Below are positions 43,287 to 50,800 of a stretch of DNA of 64,000 nucleotides, piece by piece. Position 1 is the stretch's first letter. Each line of letters begins with the position of its first letter. The notes beneath the pieces are model-generated. The model did no database searches, was not told the DNA's origin, and saw only the letters and a list, made by a program, of their open reading frames with translations. The position numbers and the translations under genes were made by a program. This DNA is from an uncultured Clostridia bacterium (lineage in GTDB: Bacteria; Bacillota; Clostridia; Oscillospirales; Ruminococcaceae). The stretch spans positions 24,239 to 88,238 of the forward strand of contig CANQCL010000008.1 in NCBI GenBank assembly GCA_947589215.1, read 5' to 3'.

Positions 43287-45659
43287 TTATTTATCAAACC
43301 CATCAAGAGGTTCTATGCCCCAGATATTTTCGGCATAGTCTTTAATTGTTCGGTCTGAGCTGAACTTTCCTGCATTGCACATATTAAGCCAGCATTTCTT
43401 ATAAAAAACTTTTTGGTTTTTAAAGTCACGGTTTGCCGTGAGTTTTGTTTCAACATAGCTTTCAAGATCTCCGATAAGATAATAGTTATCAGCGCTGTGC
43501 CAGCTTGCGCCGTCCATAAGCGAGAAATAAAGCTCTCTGAATATTCCTGTTTCTCCGTCTGAAAGCGTTCCGTCAATAAGAGTGTTTACAACACGCTTGA
43601 TTCTTGCGTGATTTTCGCTTATTTTTCGAGGGTCATATTGAGGCGTTATTTTTGCAAGGTCTTCAACTCTTGCGCCGAAGATATAATTGTTCTCCTCTCC
43701 CGCTTCTCTGACTATCTCAATGTTTGCGCCGTCGTACGTTCCGAGAGTTACTGTACCGTTAAGCATAAACTTCATATTTCCCGTTCCCGAAGCCTCTGTG
43801 CCGGCTGTTGAGATCTGCTCGGAAATATCGCTACCTGCGACCAGTTTTTCTGCATAGGAAACATTATAGTTTGAGACAAATACGACCGATAACATATCCT
43901 TTGTCTGGTCGTCGTTGTTTACAAGCCGTCCGACTTCGTTTATAAATTTGATTATGCCCTTTGCTCTTGCATAACCGGGCGCCGACTTTGCACCGAAAAT
44001 AAATGTAGTCGGTGTAAAATCTGTAATACTACTGTCTTTTACGCCAAAGTAAATATACAGAATAGAAAACGCATTTAACAGCTGACGTTTATATTCGTGA
44101 AGTCTTTTGATCTGCGTGTCAAATATAGTATTGACGTTGATTTCAATTCCGTCGTGTGCTTTTATATAATCGGCAAGCTGCTTTTTCTTGATTTTCTTTA
44201 TGGCTATAAATCTGTCTATAACATTATTGTCATCCGCATATTTTGAAAGCTCACGCAGTTTGTCTAAGTTTGTTATCCAACTGTCGTCTCCGAGAAGTTC
44301 AGTAATAAGACTGCTTAGCTCTTTGTTGCACAAAGCAAGCCACCTTCGCTGGGTGATTCCGTTCGTTTTGTTTTGAAAACGCTTCGGATAAAGTTCATAC
44401 CAATCCTTTAAAACAACGTCCTTTAATATCTGAGTGTGAATTTCTGCTACTCCGTTTGTGTGGCTTGAACAGAAAACCGCTAGATTAGCCATATGAACAG
44501 TGCCGTCAATAATAGGCTTCATTACGTCGATTTTTTCTTTGGCAAGACCCTTGATATAAGCCTCTTTGATAAACTGCTCGTTGAGTAAAAGTATAATGCT
44601 GTAAACGTCGGGAATTACATCTTGAATAAGCTCTGCGCTCCACTTTTCCAAAGCCTCTGCCATAATGGTATGGTTTGTGTAGTTGAACACCTTTTGAGCG
44701 ATTTTGTATCCTCTATCAAAGCTGTATCCCTCGTTCAGCAGCTGCCTTATAAGCTCGGGAATTGAAATTACGGGGTGGGTGTCGTTTAGCTGGATTGTAA
44801 CCTTTTCAGCTAAGTTTTCAAGTGTGCCATAGGTCTTTTTGTGACGCTTTATTATATCTGCAATAGATGCGCTTGAAAAGAAATACTGCTGTTTCAGCCT
44901 TAATACCTTGCCCTCGTATGTATTGTCGTTTGGGTACAATACTCTCGAGATGTCTTCGGCGTATATCTTTTGAAGGCTTGCCTGCTCGTAGTTTCCACTG
45001 TCAAAAAGCGAAAAATCAAATTCCTCTGTCGGCTCTGACTGCCAAAGCCTTAGTGTGCCGATATGATTTGTACCGTAAGCTATAACAGGCATATCATATG
45101 GCACAGCCTTTACGGTCTGGTTTTTGAATTTTACAAGCTGTGTATCAATCTCACACCGCTTTGACCAAGGATCTCCGTACCTTGTCCAGTTGTCTGCGGT
45201 TTCGGTTTGAAATCCATCTTTAATTTCTTGCTTAAACAAGCCGTATTTATATCTTATTCCATAGCCGTCTAATGGGAGATTTAACGCAGCGGCAGAATCC
45301 ATAAAGCAAGCCGCAAGTCTGCCCAAACCACCGTTGCCGAGTGCGGCGTCCTCAATTTCTTCAAGTGATGACAGAGAACAGCCTTCTTCTTTCAATATAT
45401 CTTCAACCTCGTCGGTAATGCCGAGATTCATCAAGTTATTATAAATTGCCCGCCCTACTAAAAATTCAGCAGAGAAATAACACGCTTTTCTTGTATTATC
45501 ATGTGCCTCAATACTTCTATCCCAATCGCTTGAAATCATATTCATAATTACGCTGGACAGACTCTCGTGAATCTGCTGGGGAGTTGCTTCTTTCGGCAAT
45601 GATTTATACTTAGACATTAAATCTCTTTTGAATTCTTTTAAAAACAGTTCTTTATCCAC
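43287..45659 (-). CDS. glgP: Glycogen/maltodextrin phosphorylase
   Basis: A 790-residue phosphorylase that releases glucose 1-phosphate from alpha-1,4-glucans. DAALGNGGLGRLAACFMDSAA, NDTHPVISIPELIRQL and the PLP-Lys region ASGTGNMKFMLNGTVTLGTYDGAN are represented. Length is normal for the bacterial form. It starts with GTG at 45659 after AAAGGAAC. malQ lies 24 bases upstream on the same strand, so the pair degrades glycogen or maltodextrins together. Confidence 0.97.
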   Translation of the reverse strand: MDKELFLKEFKRDLMSKYKSLPKEATPQQIHESLSSVIMNMISSDWDRSIEAHDNTRKACYFSAEFLVGRAIYNNLMNLGITDEVEDILKEEGCSLSSLEEIEDAALGNGGLGRLAACFMDSAAALNLPLDGYGIRYKYGLFKQEIKDGFQTETADNWTRYGDPWSKRCEIDTQLVKFKNQTVKAVPYDMPVIAYGTNHIGTLRLWQSEPTEEFDFSLFDSGNYEQASLQKIYAEDISRVLYPNDNTYEGKVLRLKQQYFFSSASIADIIKRHKKTYGTLENLAEKVTIQLNDTHPVISIPELIRQLLNEGYSFDRGYKIAQKVFNYTNHTIMAEALEKWSAELIQDVIPDVYSIILLLNEQFIKEAYIKGLAKEKIDVMKPIIDGTVHMANLAVFCSSHTNGVAEIHTQILKDVVLKDWYELYPKRFQNKTNGITQRRWLALCNKELSSLITELLGDDSWITNLDKLRELSKYADDNNVIDRFIAIKKIKKKQLADYIKAHDGIEINVNTIFDTQIKRLHEYKRQLLNAFSILYIYFGVKDSSITDFTPTTFIFGAKSAPGYARAKGIIKFINEVGRLVNNDDQTKDMLSVVFVSNYNVSYAEKLVAGSDISEQISTAGTEASGTGNMKFMLNGTVTLGTYDGANIEIVREAGEENNYIFGARVEDLAKITPQYDPRKISENHARIKRVVNTLIDGTLSDGETGIFRELYFSLMDGASWHSADNYYLIGDLESYVETKLTANRDFKNQKVFYKKCWLNMCNAGKFSSDRTIKDYAENIWGIEPLDGFDK

Positions 45660-45683
45660 AAGCTTTTGTTCCTTTCAAAATGT

Positions 45684-47171
45684 TTATTGACGTCCGCACA
45701 GGGTTGTTAGATCTGCTATTTTTTTCTCAAGTGAAGGGGTAAAATCGCTCTTTAATGCCCTCCACCGCCAGTTGTTCCCCACCGTTGACGGTATGTTCAT
45801 TCTCGCCTCGCTTCCAAGCTCTAAGAAATCTTGAAGCGGTGCAATAGCAGTATTGGCTGTTGACGTCCAAGCCAGACGTATAACAGCATACGGCAGAGCT
45901 TTTTTTCTCTTAACTCCGAGATAATCCATAGCAAACCGAATGTTCTTTTTATCTTCTGAACTTACCCAGCCCTTTAAGGTATCGTTGTCGTGAGTTCCTG
46001 TATAAACAAAGCAGTTTGAATTTTTATAATTCTGAGGAAGATACATACTGCTTGCGTTTGGCTCAAATGCAAACTGCAATACCTTCATTCCAGGATAACC
46101 TGTCTGTCGGAGAAGCTTTTTAACAGACGGCGTTATAAAGCCTAAATCTTCGGCTATTATTTTTACCTTGCCCAGCCTTTCTTTTACGGCTTTGAACAGC
46201 TCGATTTTCGGTCCTTCCTCCCAGTGACCGCCTATTGCGTTTTTGTCTCCGAACGGAATGGAATAGTAGCTGTCAAACCCTCTGAAGTGGTCGATTCTGA
46301 TAACATCATATGTTTTTTGCGCAGTTTCTATACGGTTTATCCACCATTTAAAGCCGTTCTTTTTCATTGTCTTCCAGTTGTAAAGGGGGTTCCCCCAAAG
46401 CTGACCTAAAGGCGTAAATATATCAGGCGGACAGCCCGCCACATTGATTGGCAGTAAATTCTCGTCAAGCTCGAACAGTTCGGGCGAACACCAAACATCA
46501 ACGCTGTCATAAGCGACATAAATAGGAATATCCCCTATGATTTCTACGCCGTTTTTGTTTGCGTATTTTTTAAGCTCAAACCACTGCTCGAAAAATTTAA
46601 ACTGTGTGAATTTCCAAAAGCCTATATCGTCTTTATATTTTTTCTCCGCCTCTTTTATGGCAGATTTTTTACGTTTAACAAGCGGCAAAGCCCATTCTAT
46701 CCAAGACTTGCCATTGTAAGCGTCCTTTAGTGACATAAAAAGAGCGTAATCATTAAGCCAGTAATCATTTGATTTTACATAATGGTTATATGATTCGGGA
46801 ATGTTGTCTTTAAAGGTTTCATACGCTTTGCGAAGAACCTTGAAATTCAATTTATACAGCTTATCATAGTCTACATAGCGCTCGTCGCTGCACCATTTTA
46901 TGTTTTTATAATCAGTCTCCTTTAAAAGACCTTCATCAGCCAATATTTCAAAATCTATAAAGTACGGATTTCCTGCGTGAATGGAAAAGGATTGATAAGG
47001 AGAGTCCCCGTAGCTGGTCGGCGAAAGGGGGAGTATCTGCCAGTATTTCTGCTTGCAGTTTTTAAGAAAATCAACAAAGGAATAGGCTTCCTTCCCGAAT
47101 TTCCCTATGCCGTATTCGGAAGGAAGGCTTGATATGTGCATTAAAATACCGCTTTTTCGCTTGCCGCTCAT
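45684..47171 (-). CDS. malQ: 4-alpha-glucanotransferase
   Basis: A 495-residue GH77 enzyme that transfers maltosyl units between glucans. RKSGILMHISSLPSEYGIGKFG at the N-terminus, IGDIPIYVAYDSVDVW, the nucleophile region VIRIDHFRGFDSYYSIP and the acid/base IIAEDLGFIT are conserved. I use the ATG at 47171, with GGAGA at 7 nt. The ATG at 47177 is 1 nt from that site. It provides longer linear chains for GlgP. Confidence 0.95.
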   Translation of the reverse strand: MSGKRKSGILMHISSLPSEYGIGKFGKEAYSFVDFLKNCKQKYWQILPLSPTSYGDSPYQSFSIHAGNPYFIDFEILADEGLLKETDYKNIKWCSDERYVDYDKLYKLNFKVLRKAYETFKDNIPESYNHYVKSNDYWLNDYALFMSLKDAYNGKSWIEWALPLVKRKKSAIKEAEKKYKDDIGFWKFTQFKFFEQWFELKKYANKNGVEIIGDIPIYVAYDSVDVWCSPELFELDENLLPINVAGCPPDIFTPLGQLWGNPLYNWKTMKKNGFKWWINRIETAQKTYDVIRIDHFRGFDSYYSIPFGDKNAIGGHWEEGPKIELFKAVKERLGKVKIIAEDLGFITPSVKKLLRQTGYPGMKVLQFAFEPNASSMYLPQNYKNSNCFVYTGTHDNDTLKGWVSSEDKKNIRFAMDYLGVKRKKALPYAVIRLAWTSTANTAIAPLQDFLELGSEARMNIPSTVGNNWRWRALKSDFTPSLEKKIADLTTLCGRQ

Positions 47172-47351
47172 TATCATTCTCCGTTCAAGAAAATAGTCGT
47201 TATTTGTATAGTATACCATAATTATAATATTTGTCACGGCTAGATGCAAGAGTTTTAAAAGCAAGAGGCAAGAATTTTGAGGTTAGAACTTGATGGAAAT
47301 AAAAAACACCGAACATTTATATTATGCCGACGGGTTTTTCTTTTATGTACA

Positions 47352-47879
47352 TTACTTACTTCTAAATTTCAGCTTTTCTTTTAGCTTTGCAGAGTCAAAC
47401 GCAAGACCTAAAACTATAAATATTACCGCACTTCCTACAGCCTGAAAGATGTTACCGGGAATGGTGCCAAGCTGGGCTTTAAAGCCTCCCCACAGAATAA
47501 CAGCGACAAAATAATACCCGAAAATTGTTATTAACCCCGAAAGAACCGCCGCAATGACAGAACGCACATTTATAATTTTTTGACTGCGTTTTGCAATAAT
47601 ATATACAACAAGGGAGTTTAAAACTTTTATCACAAACGTAGGAATAACATATTCTGGAGAGCCCGACAATAAATCTGATAATCCCCCGCCTATTCCTCCT
47701 GCGATCATACCACACGGAAATGGTAACAGTATGCTCGAAAGGTAGATAAGTGAATCTCCAACATGAATATATCCGCCATTATTTGTAGGTATGTGAAGCA
47801 TTGTCAATACGCATACGAGAGCGGCAAAAAGCCCTGTGAATACAATAATGCGAAGCTTAAAATTTGAATTTTTGTTCAT
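47352..47879 (-). CDS. ECF transporter S component, substrate unknown
   Basis: A 175-residue membrane protein with about five to six segments. GYIHVGDSLIYLSSILLPFPCGMIAGGIGGGLSDLL is the signature of a COG4720-like S-component branch, linked in other organisms to vitamin precursors such as pyrimidines or thiamine intermediates. No riboswitch that I recognise precedes it. AGGGTGA lies 5 nt before the ATG at 47879, which I prefer to the GTG at 47888. It is not in an operon with malQ; 180 bases separate them. Confidence 0.82.
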   Translation of the reverse strand: MNKNSNFKLRIIVFTGLFAALVCVLTMLHIPTNNGGYIHVGDSLIYLSSILLPFPCGMIAGGIGGGLSDLLSGSPEYVIPTFVIKVLNSLVVYIIAKRSQKIINVRSVIAAVLSGLITIFGYYFVAVILWGGFKAQLGTIPGNIFQAVGSAVIFIVLGLAFDSAKLKEKLKFRSK

Positions 47880-47888
47880 ATAAATCAC

Positions 47889-48284
47889 CCTTTTTGTTTT
47901 GATACTTTAATTTTATTCTTTTTAATTACGCTGTGCAAATTTTAAATTTTATTGCTAATAAGAAAGCAAATTGTGCAAGTTTAACAGGTTAGGAGAATGC
48001 AATTTGAAGGTGTTGTGTAAAATTAACAAGGGATTTATTGATTGAAAATTTGAAAAAATCTGCTTATGTGCAAATCGTATTATTTTCAGTTAACGAAATT
48101 GTTTTCCTTTGTGTAAATAGTAGAATAAAAATATGAAATAATAAATATATAAGGCTGATGCTCGTCCGAAATTTATACAAAATTGTCGAGAATTACAGTA
48201 AGTATTCACTTGTTTAGTAATACTGCACAAAAAATATATTAAAAAATTGGTAGATTATCTAACAATGAAATTACTGTAATGTGG
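47889..48284. other. AT-rich divergent intergenic region
   Basis: About 400 bases between the ECF S-component gene and the mraZ promoter. I see no gene and no riboswitch I recognise. An imperfect repeat, TTAAAAAATTGGTA, also occurs near 25.53 kb. The ECF promoter must lie here but I cannot place it. Confidence 0.5.
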
Positions 48285-48313
48285 TTGCAATTCCTAATTT
48301 ATTATTGTATAAT
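48285..48313 (+). promoter_or_regulatory. Promoter of the dcw cluster (Pmra)
   Basis: TTGCAA (48285-48290), 17 nt, TATAAT (48308-48313), just upstream of three MraZ-type repeats. The mRNA leader would be about 180 nt. Confidence 0.75.
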
Positions 48314-48319
48314 AACCTT

Positions 48320-48345
48320 AAGTGGCAAATGGTGCATAAAAGTGG
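48320..48345 (+). promoter_or_regulatory. Candidate MraZ operator
   Basis: Three GTGG-type repeats at 10-bp spacing, AAGTGGCAAA, TGGTGCATAA and AAGTGGTGTC, directly after the -10. MraZ is known to bind such evenly spaced repeats upstream of its own gene. Confidence 0.7.
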
Positions 48346-48361
48346 TGTCCAATCCCTAAAA

Positions 48362-48427
48362 GTTGAAAACTCTGTTGAAACCGTTGAAAACTACTGATTT
48401 TCAATAAGTTTTCAACAAAAATTCAAC
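48362..48427 (+). repeat. Cluster of GTTGAAAAC-type motifs in the mraZ leader
   Basis: GTTGAAAAC at 48362-48370 and 48383-48391, GTTGAAACC at 48374-48382, and inverted GTTTTCAAC at 48408-48416, with partial TTTTCAA and TTCAAC at 48398 and 48422. Sense and inverted copies can pair in RNA. A similar cluster occurs at 14253-14330. Confidence 0.7.
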
Positions 48428-48506
48428 TATGGGTCAGTGTGACGCTACTTTCGTGAAGCATTGAAACACAAAATGACGCTTTAGATTTTTCGGGGAGGTG
48501 AACAGT

Positions 48507-48938
48507 TTGCCGACAAGTATGCTTAAAGGAACATATTTTCAGTCTATGGATACTAAGGGAAGAATGAGCTTTCCGACAAAGCTCAGAGAAGTGGTCGGCG
48601 AAAGGTTCATTATAACCAGAGGAATCGACGGTTGTTTGTTTGTTTACTCGATTGAGGACTTTGAAGCAATGGCTGAAAAGATAAGCGCTTTGCCTATGGG
48701 TAAAGGAAAAGGTATTCAAAGGCATTTTATGGCATGGGCAAGCGAGGTCGAGGCGGACAAGCAGGGCAGGATACTTATTCCGCAGAGCTTGAGAGAGCTT
48801 GCAAACCTTACAAAAGACGTTGTTGTAGCAGGAGTTTCTTCCAGAGCAGAAATTTGGGACAGAAAGGCTTGGGAAAAGGCTGATGAAAGCTATGATGACG
48901 AAAAGTTTGTATCTGAGCTTGAAGAGCTTGACTTTTAG
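48507..48938 (+). CDS. mraZ: Transcriptional regulator MraZ
   Basis: A 143-residue, two-copy AbrB-like protein. GTYFQSMDTKGRMSFPTKLRE (first SpoVT/AbrB-like repeat) and EVEADKQGRILIPQSLRE (second) show the paired DxKGR motifs. It represses its own cluster. The start is TTG at 48507, 8 nt after GGGGAGG. The GTG at 48498 overlaps that site and the ATG at 48519 is 20 nt away. First gene of the division and wall cluster, with candidate operator sites upstream. Confidence 0.94.
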   Translation: MPTSMLKGTYFQSMDTKGRMSFPTKLREVVGERFIITRGIDGCLFVYSIEDFEAMAEKISALPMGKGKGIQRHFMAWASEVEADKQGRILIPQSLRELANLTKDVVVAGVSSRAEIWDRKAWEKADESYDDEKFVSELEELDF

Positions 48939-48965
48939 TCTGTAATTATGAGAGATGGTGGCTGA

Positions 48966-49886
48966 GTGGAATTTTCACACATATCAGTATTGTTAAACGA
49001 GTGTATTGAAGGACTCAGCATAAAACCAAACGGCATATATGTTGACGGAACCGCAGGCGGTGCGGGACATTCTGTAGAGATCGCAAAAAGATTGGATAAA
49101 GGCAGGCTTATTGCTATTGACAGAGATCCGACAGCGGTGGAAGTTGCGTCAGAGAGACTGAAAGGATATAATGCTGCGGTTGTAAAAGCGAATTATTCAG
49201 AGATTGATGAGGTTTTAAAAAGCCTTTCAATAGATAAAGCCGACGGAGTTCTTTTGGATTTAGGGGTTTCGTCGCACCAATTAGATAAAGCTGAGCGAGG
49301 ATTTTCGTACCACAACGACGCTCCGCTGGATATGAGAATGAGCTGTGAGGGCTTATCGGCAAGAGACGTGGTAAACACATACTCTTATGAGGAGCTTTCA
49401 AGGATCTTGTTTGAATACGGCGAGGAAAAGTTTTCGAGAAGCATCGCATCAGCTATTGTAAGAACAAGAGAAACAAAACCAATTGAAACAACTCTGGAAC
49501 TGGCGGAGATAATAAAAGCGTCGGTTCCGCAGAGGGTAAGGCGGGAGAAAAACCCTTGCAAAAAAACCTTTCAGGCGATAAGAATTGAGGTAAACTCCGA
49601 GCTTGAGCATTTAAGCGTTGCGCTCGACAAGGCATTTGACGTTCTGAACAGCGGAGGAAGGCTTTGCGTTATTTCATTTCATTCGCTTGAGGACAGGCTT
49701 GTTAAGCAAAGATTTGCAGGTTTTTGCAAAGGCTGTGTGTGTCCGCCTGACTTTCCGCAGTGCGTGTGCGGAAGAAAACCAAAAGGCAAACTTGTGAACA
49801 GAAAGCCTATTTTGGCTTCGCAGGGGGAGCTTGAGGTTAATAACAGAAGCCGAAGTGCCAAGCTTCGTATCATAGAAAAGATATAG
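48966..49886 (+). CDS. rsmH: 16S rRNA m4C1402 methyltransferase RsmH
   Basis: A 306-residue SAM-dependent enzyme methylating N4 of C1402 in 16S rRNA. HISVLLNECIEGL at the N-terminus, the SAM loop DGTAGGAGHS, LLDLGVSSHQLDKAERGFSYHND and VISFHSLEDRLVKQRF are diagnostic. It starts with GTG at 48966, 27 bases after mraZ. An Fe-S-like Cys cluster (CKGCVCPPDFPQCVCGRKP) near the end is typical. Confidence 0.97.
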   Translation: MEFSHISVLLNECIEGLSIKPNGIYVDGTAGGAGHSVEIAKRLDKGRLIAIDRDPTAVEVASERLKGYNAAVVKANYSEIDEVLKSLSIDKADGVLLDLGVSSHQLDKAERGFSYHNDAPLDMRMSCEGLSARDVVNTYSYEELSRILFEYGEEKFSRSIASAIVRTRETKPIETTLELAEIIKASVPQRVRREKNPCKKTFQAIRIEVNSELEHLSVALDKAFDVLNSGGRLCVISFHSLEDRLVKQRFAGFCKGCVCPPDFPQCVCGRKPKGKLVNRKPILASQGELEVNNRSRSAKLRIIEKI

Positions 49887-50122
49887 ACTGATACGTTTAG
49901 CGGAGACTTTGGATAAGCAACAGAGTAAAAAGACGGTGAGAAAAAGACAAGGTATGACAAAACGGAAATAGCGACAAATAAAAAAGCTATTTTAGACAAA
50001 AGAAAGAGGACACAAAAAATAGGGCTTTGATAAAAACAAAATAAGCTCTAAGGCGACAAAGTAAAAAAACTAAGGACAAAGAAAGAGAGAACAAACACGC
50101 CAAAGAATGAGGTGCAGAACAA
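49887..50122 (+). other. Purine-rich spacer between rsmH and ftsL
   Basis: 236 bases with a striking excess of A and G on the coding strand and few T. Two possible stems: AAATAGC with GCTATTT (about 49967-49995), and AGGGCTT with AAGCTCT. No coding frame with support. Confidence 0.6.
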
Positions 50123-50599
50123 ATGGCAAAGGTCAACAATCTTGCTTATGATTATGCGGCTTATGACTCAGACGAAGTGAATTTGCCAAAACCTAAAATA
50201 AAACACAAGCGAAATCTGAAGTTTCAGCCCAAAGCAGCTTTTGCCATAAAACTCACCATCTCAGGGTTTATAGGTTTAGCGTTGCTATGCTCATTTGTTT
50301 TCGGACAAGTGGAGCTTAGCGAAGTTTATTCGGAACAATCCAGTCTGACTGAGGAGCTTACAAGACTACGGGACGAGAATCTGAGTTTAGAATCTGAGCT
50401 TGAATCACGAACAGGTCTTACTCAGGTCGAGGAGTATGCAGAGAAAAATTTAGGGCTTCAAAAGCTGGATAAATCTCAGATAGAGTATGTCGAGGTGGAA
50501 AACGACAGCGTGGCTGAGGTTGTTGAAACCGAAGATGATAATATTTTTGTGTCTATTAAGAAATGGTTTAAAAGTGTTTTGGAATACTTTGGGGCATAA
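50123..50599 (+). CDS. ftsL: Cell division protein FtsL-like
   Basis: A 158-residue bitopic protein: a cytoplasmic basic part to about residue 48, one membrane segment (about 50-66), then a coiled coil (EQSSLTEELTRLRDENLSLESELES) and an acidic tail with a final amphipathic stretch. Position between rsmH and the PBP, plus this layout, identify it as FtsL, which joins DivIB and DivIC to recruit FtsW and the PBP at the septum. GAGGTG precedes the ATG. Sequence conservation in this family is low. Confidence 0.85.
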   Translation: MAKVNNLAYDYAAYDSDEVNLPKPKIKHKRNLKFQPKAAFAIKLTISGFIGLALLCSFVFGQVELSEVYSEQSSLTEELTRLRDENLSLESELESRTGLTQVEEYAEKNLGLQKLDKSQIEYVEVENDSVAEVVETEDDNIFVSIKKWFKSVLEYFGA

Positions 50600-50617
50600 T
50601 GAATAGGATATTATTAG

Positions 50618-50668
50618 AAAAAAGTTAAGCTTATACTTCTTGGCGGAAGTTTTAAACTTAGCTTTTTT
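50618..50668 (+). terminator. Terminator-like hairpin inside the dcw cluster
   Basis: AAAAAAGTTAAGC (from 50618) pairs imperfectly with a stretch ending CTTTTTT at 50668; an inner ACTTC/GAAGT stem sits around TTGGCG. It lies between ftsL and the PBP gene and could reduce read-through. Confidence 0.6.
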
Positions 50669-50800
50669 ATACTTATACGGAATAATAAAAATTTTGGTAA
50701 AACAGGAAGAATAACAACGATTTATGTTGTCTGATAAAAAGGCTAACAGACAAATAAACTTTTTGTACATATGAGTAACTGCTGGTAAGGGAGGTTAAAT

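Noticed and set aside
47889..48284. Riboswitch before the ECF S-component gene
   Set aside because: I looked for TPP, FMN, preQ1 and folate motifs and found none.
49679..49999. Minus-strand frame of 106 codons after rsmH
   Set aside because: It overlaps rsmH antisense and exists because the spacer has few T on the plus strand; it encodes a Ser/Leu/Phe-rich sequence with no family.
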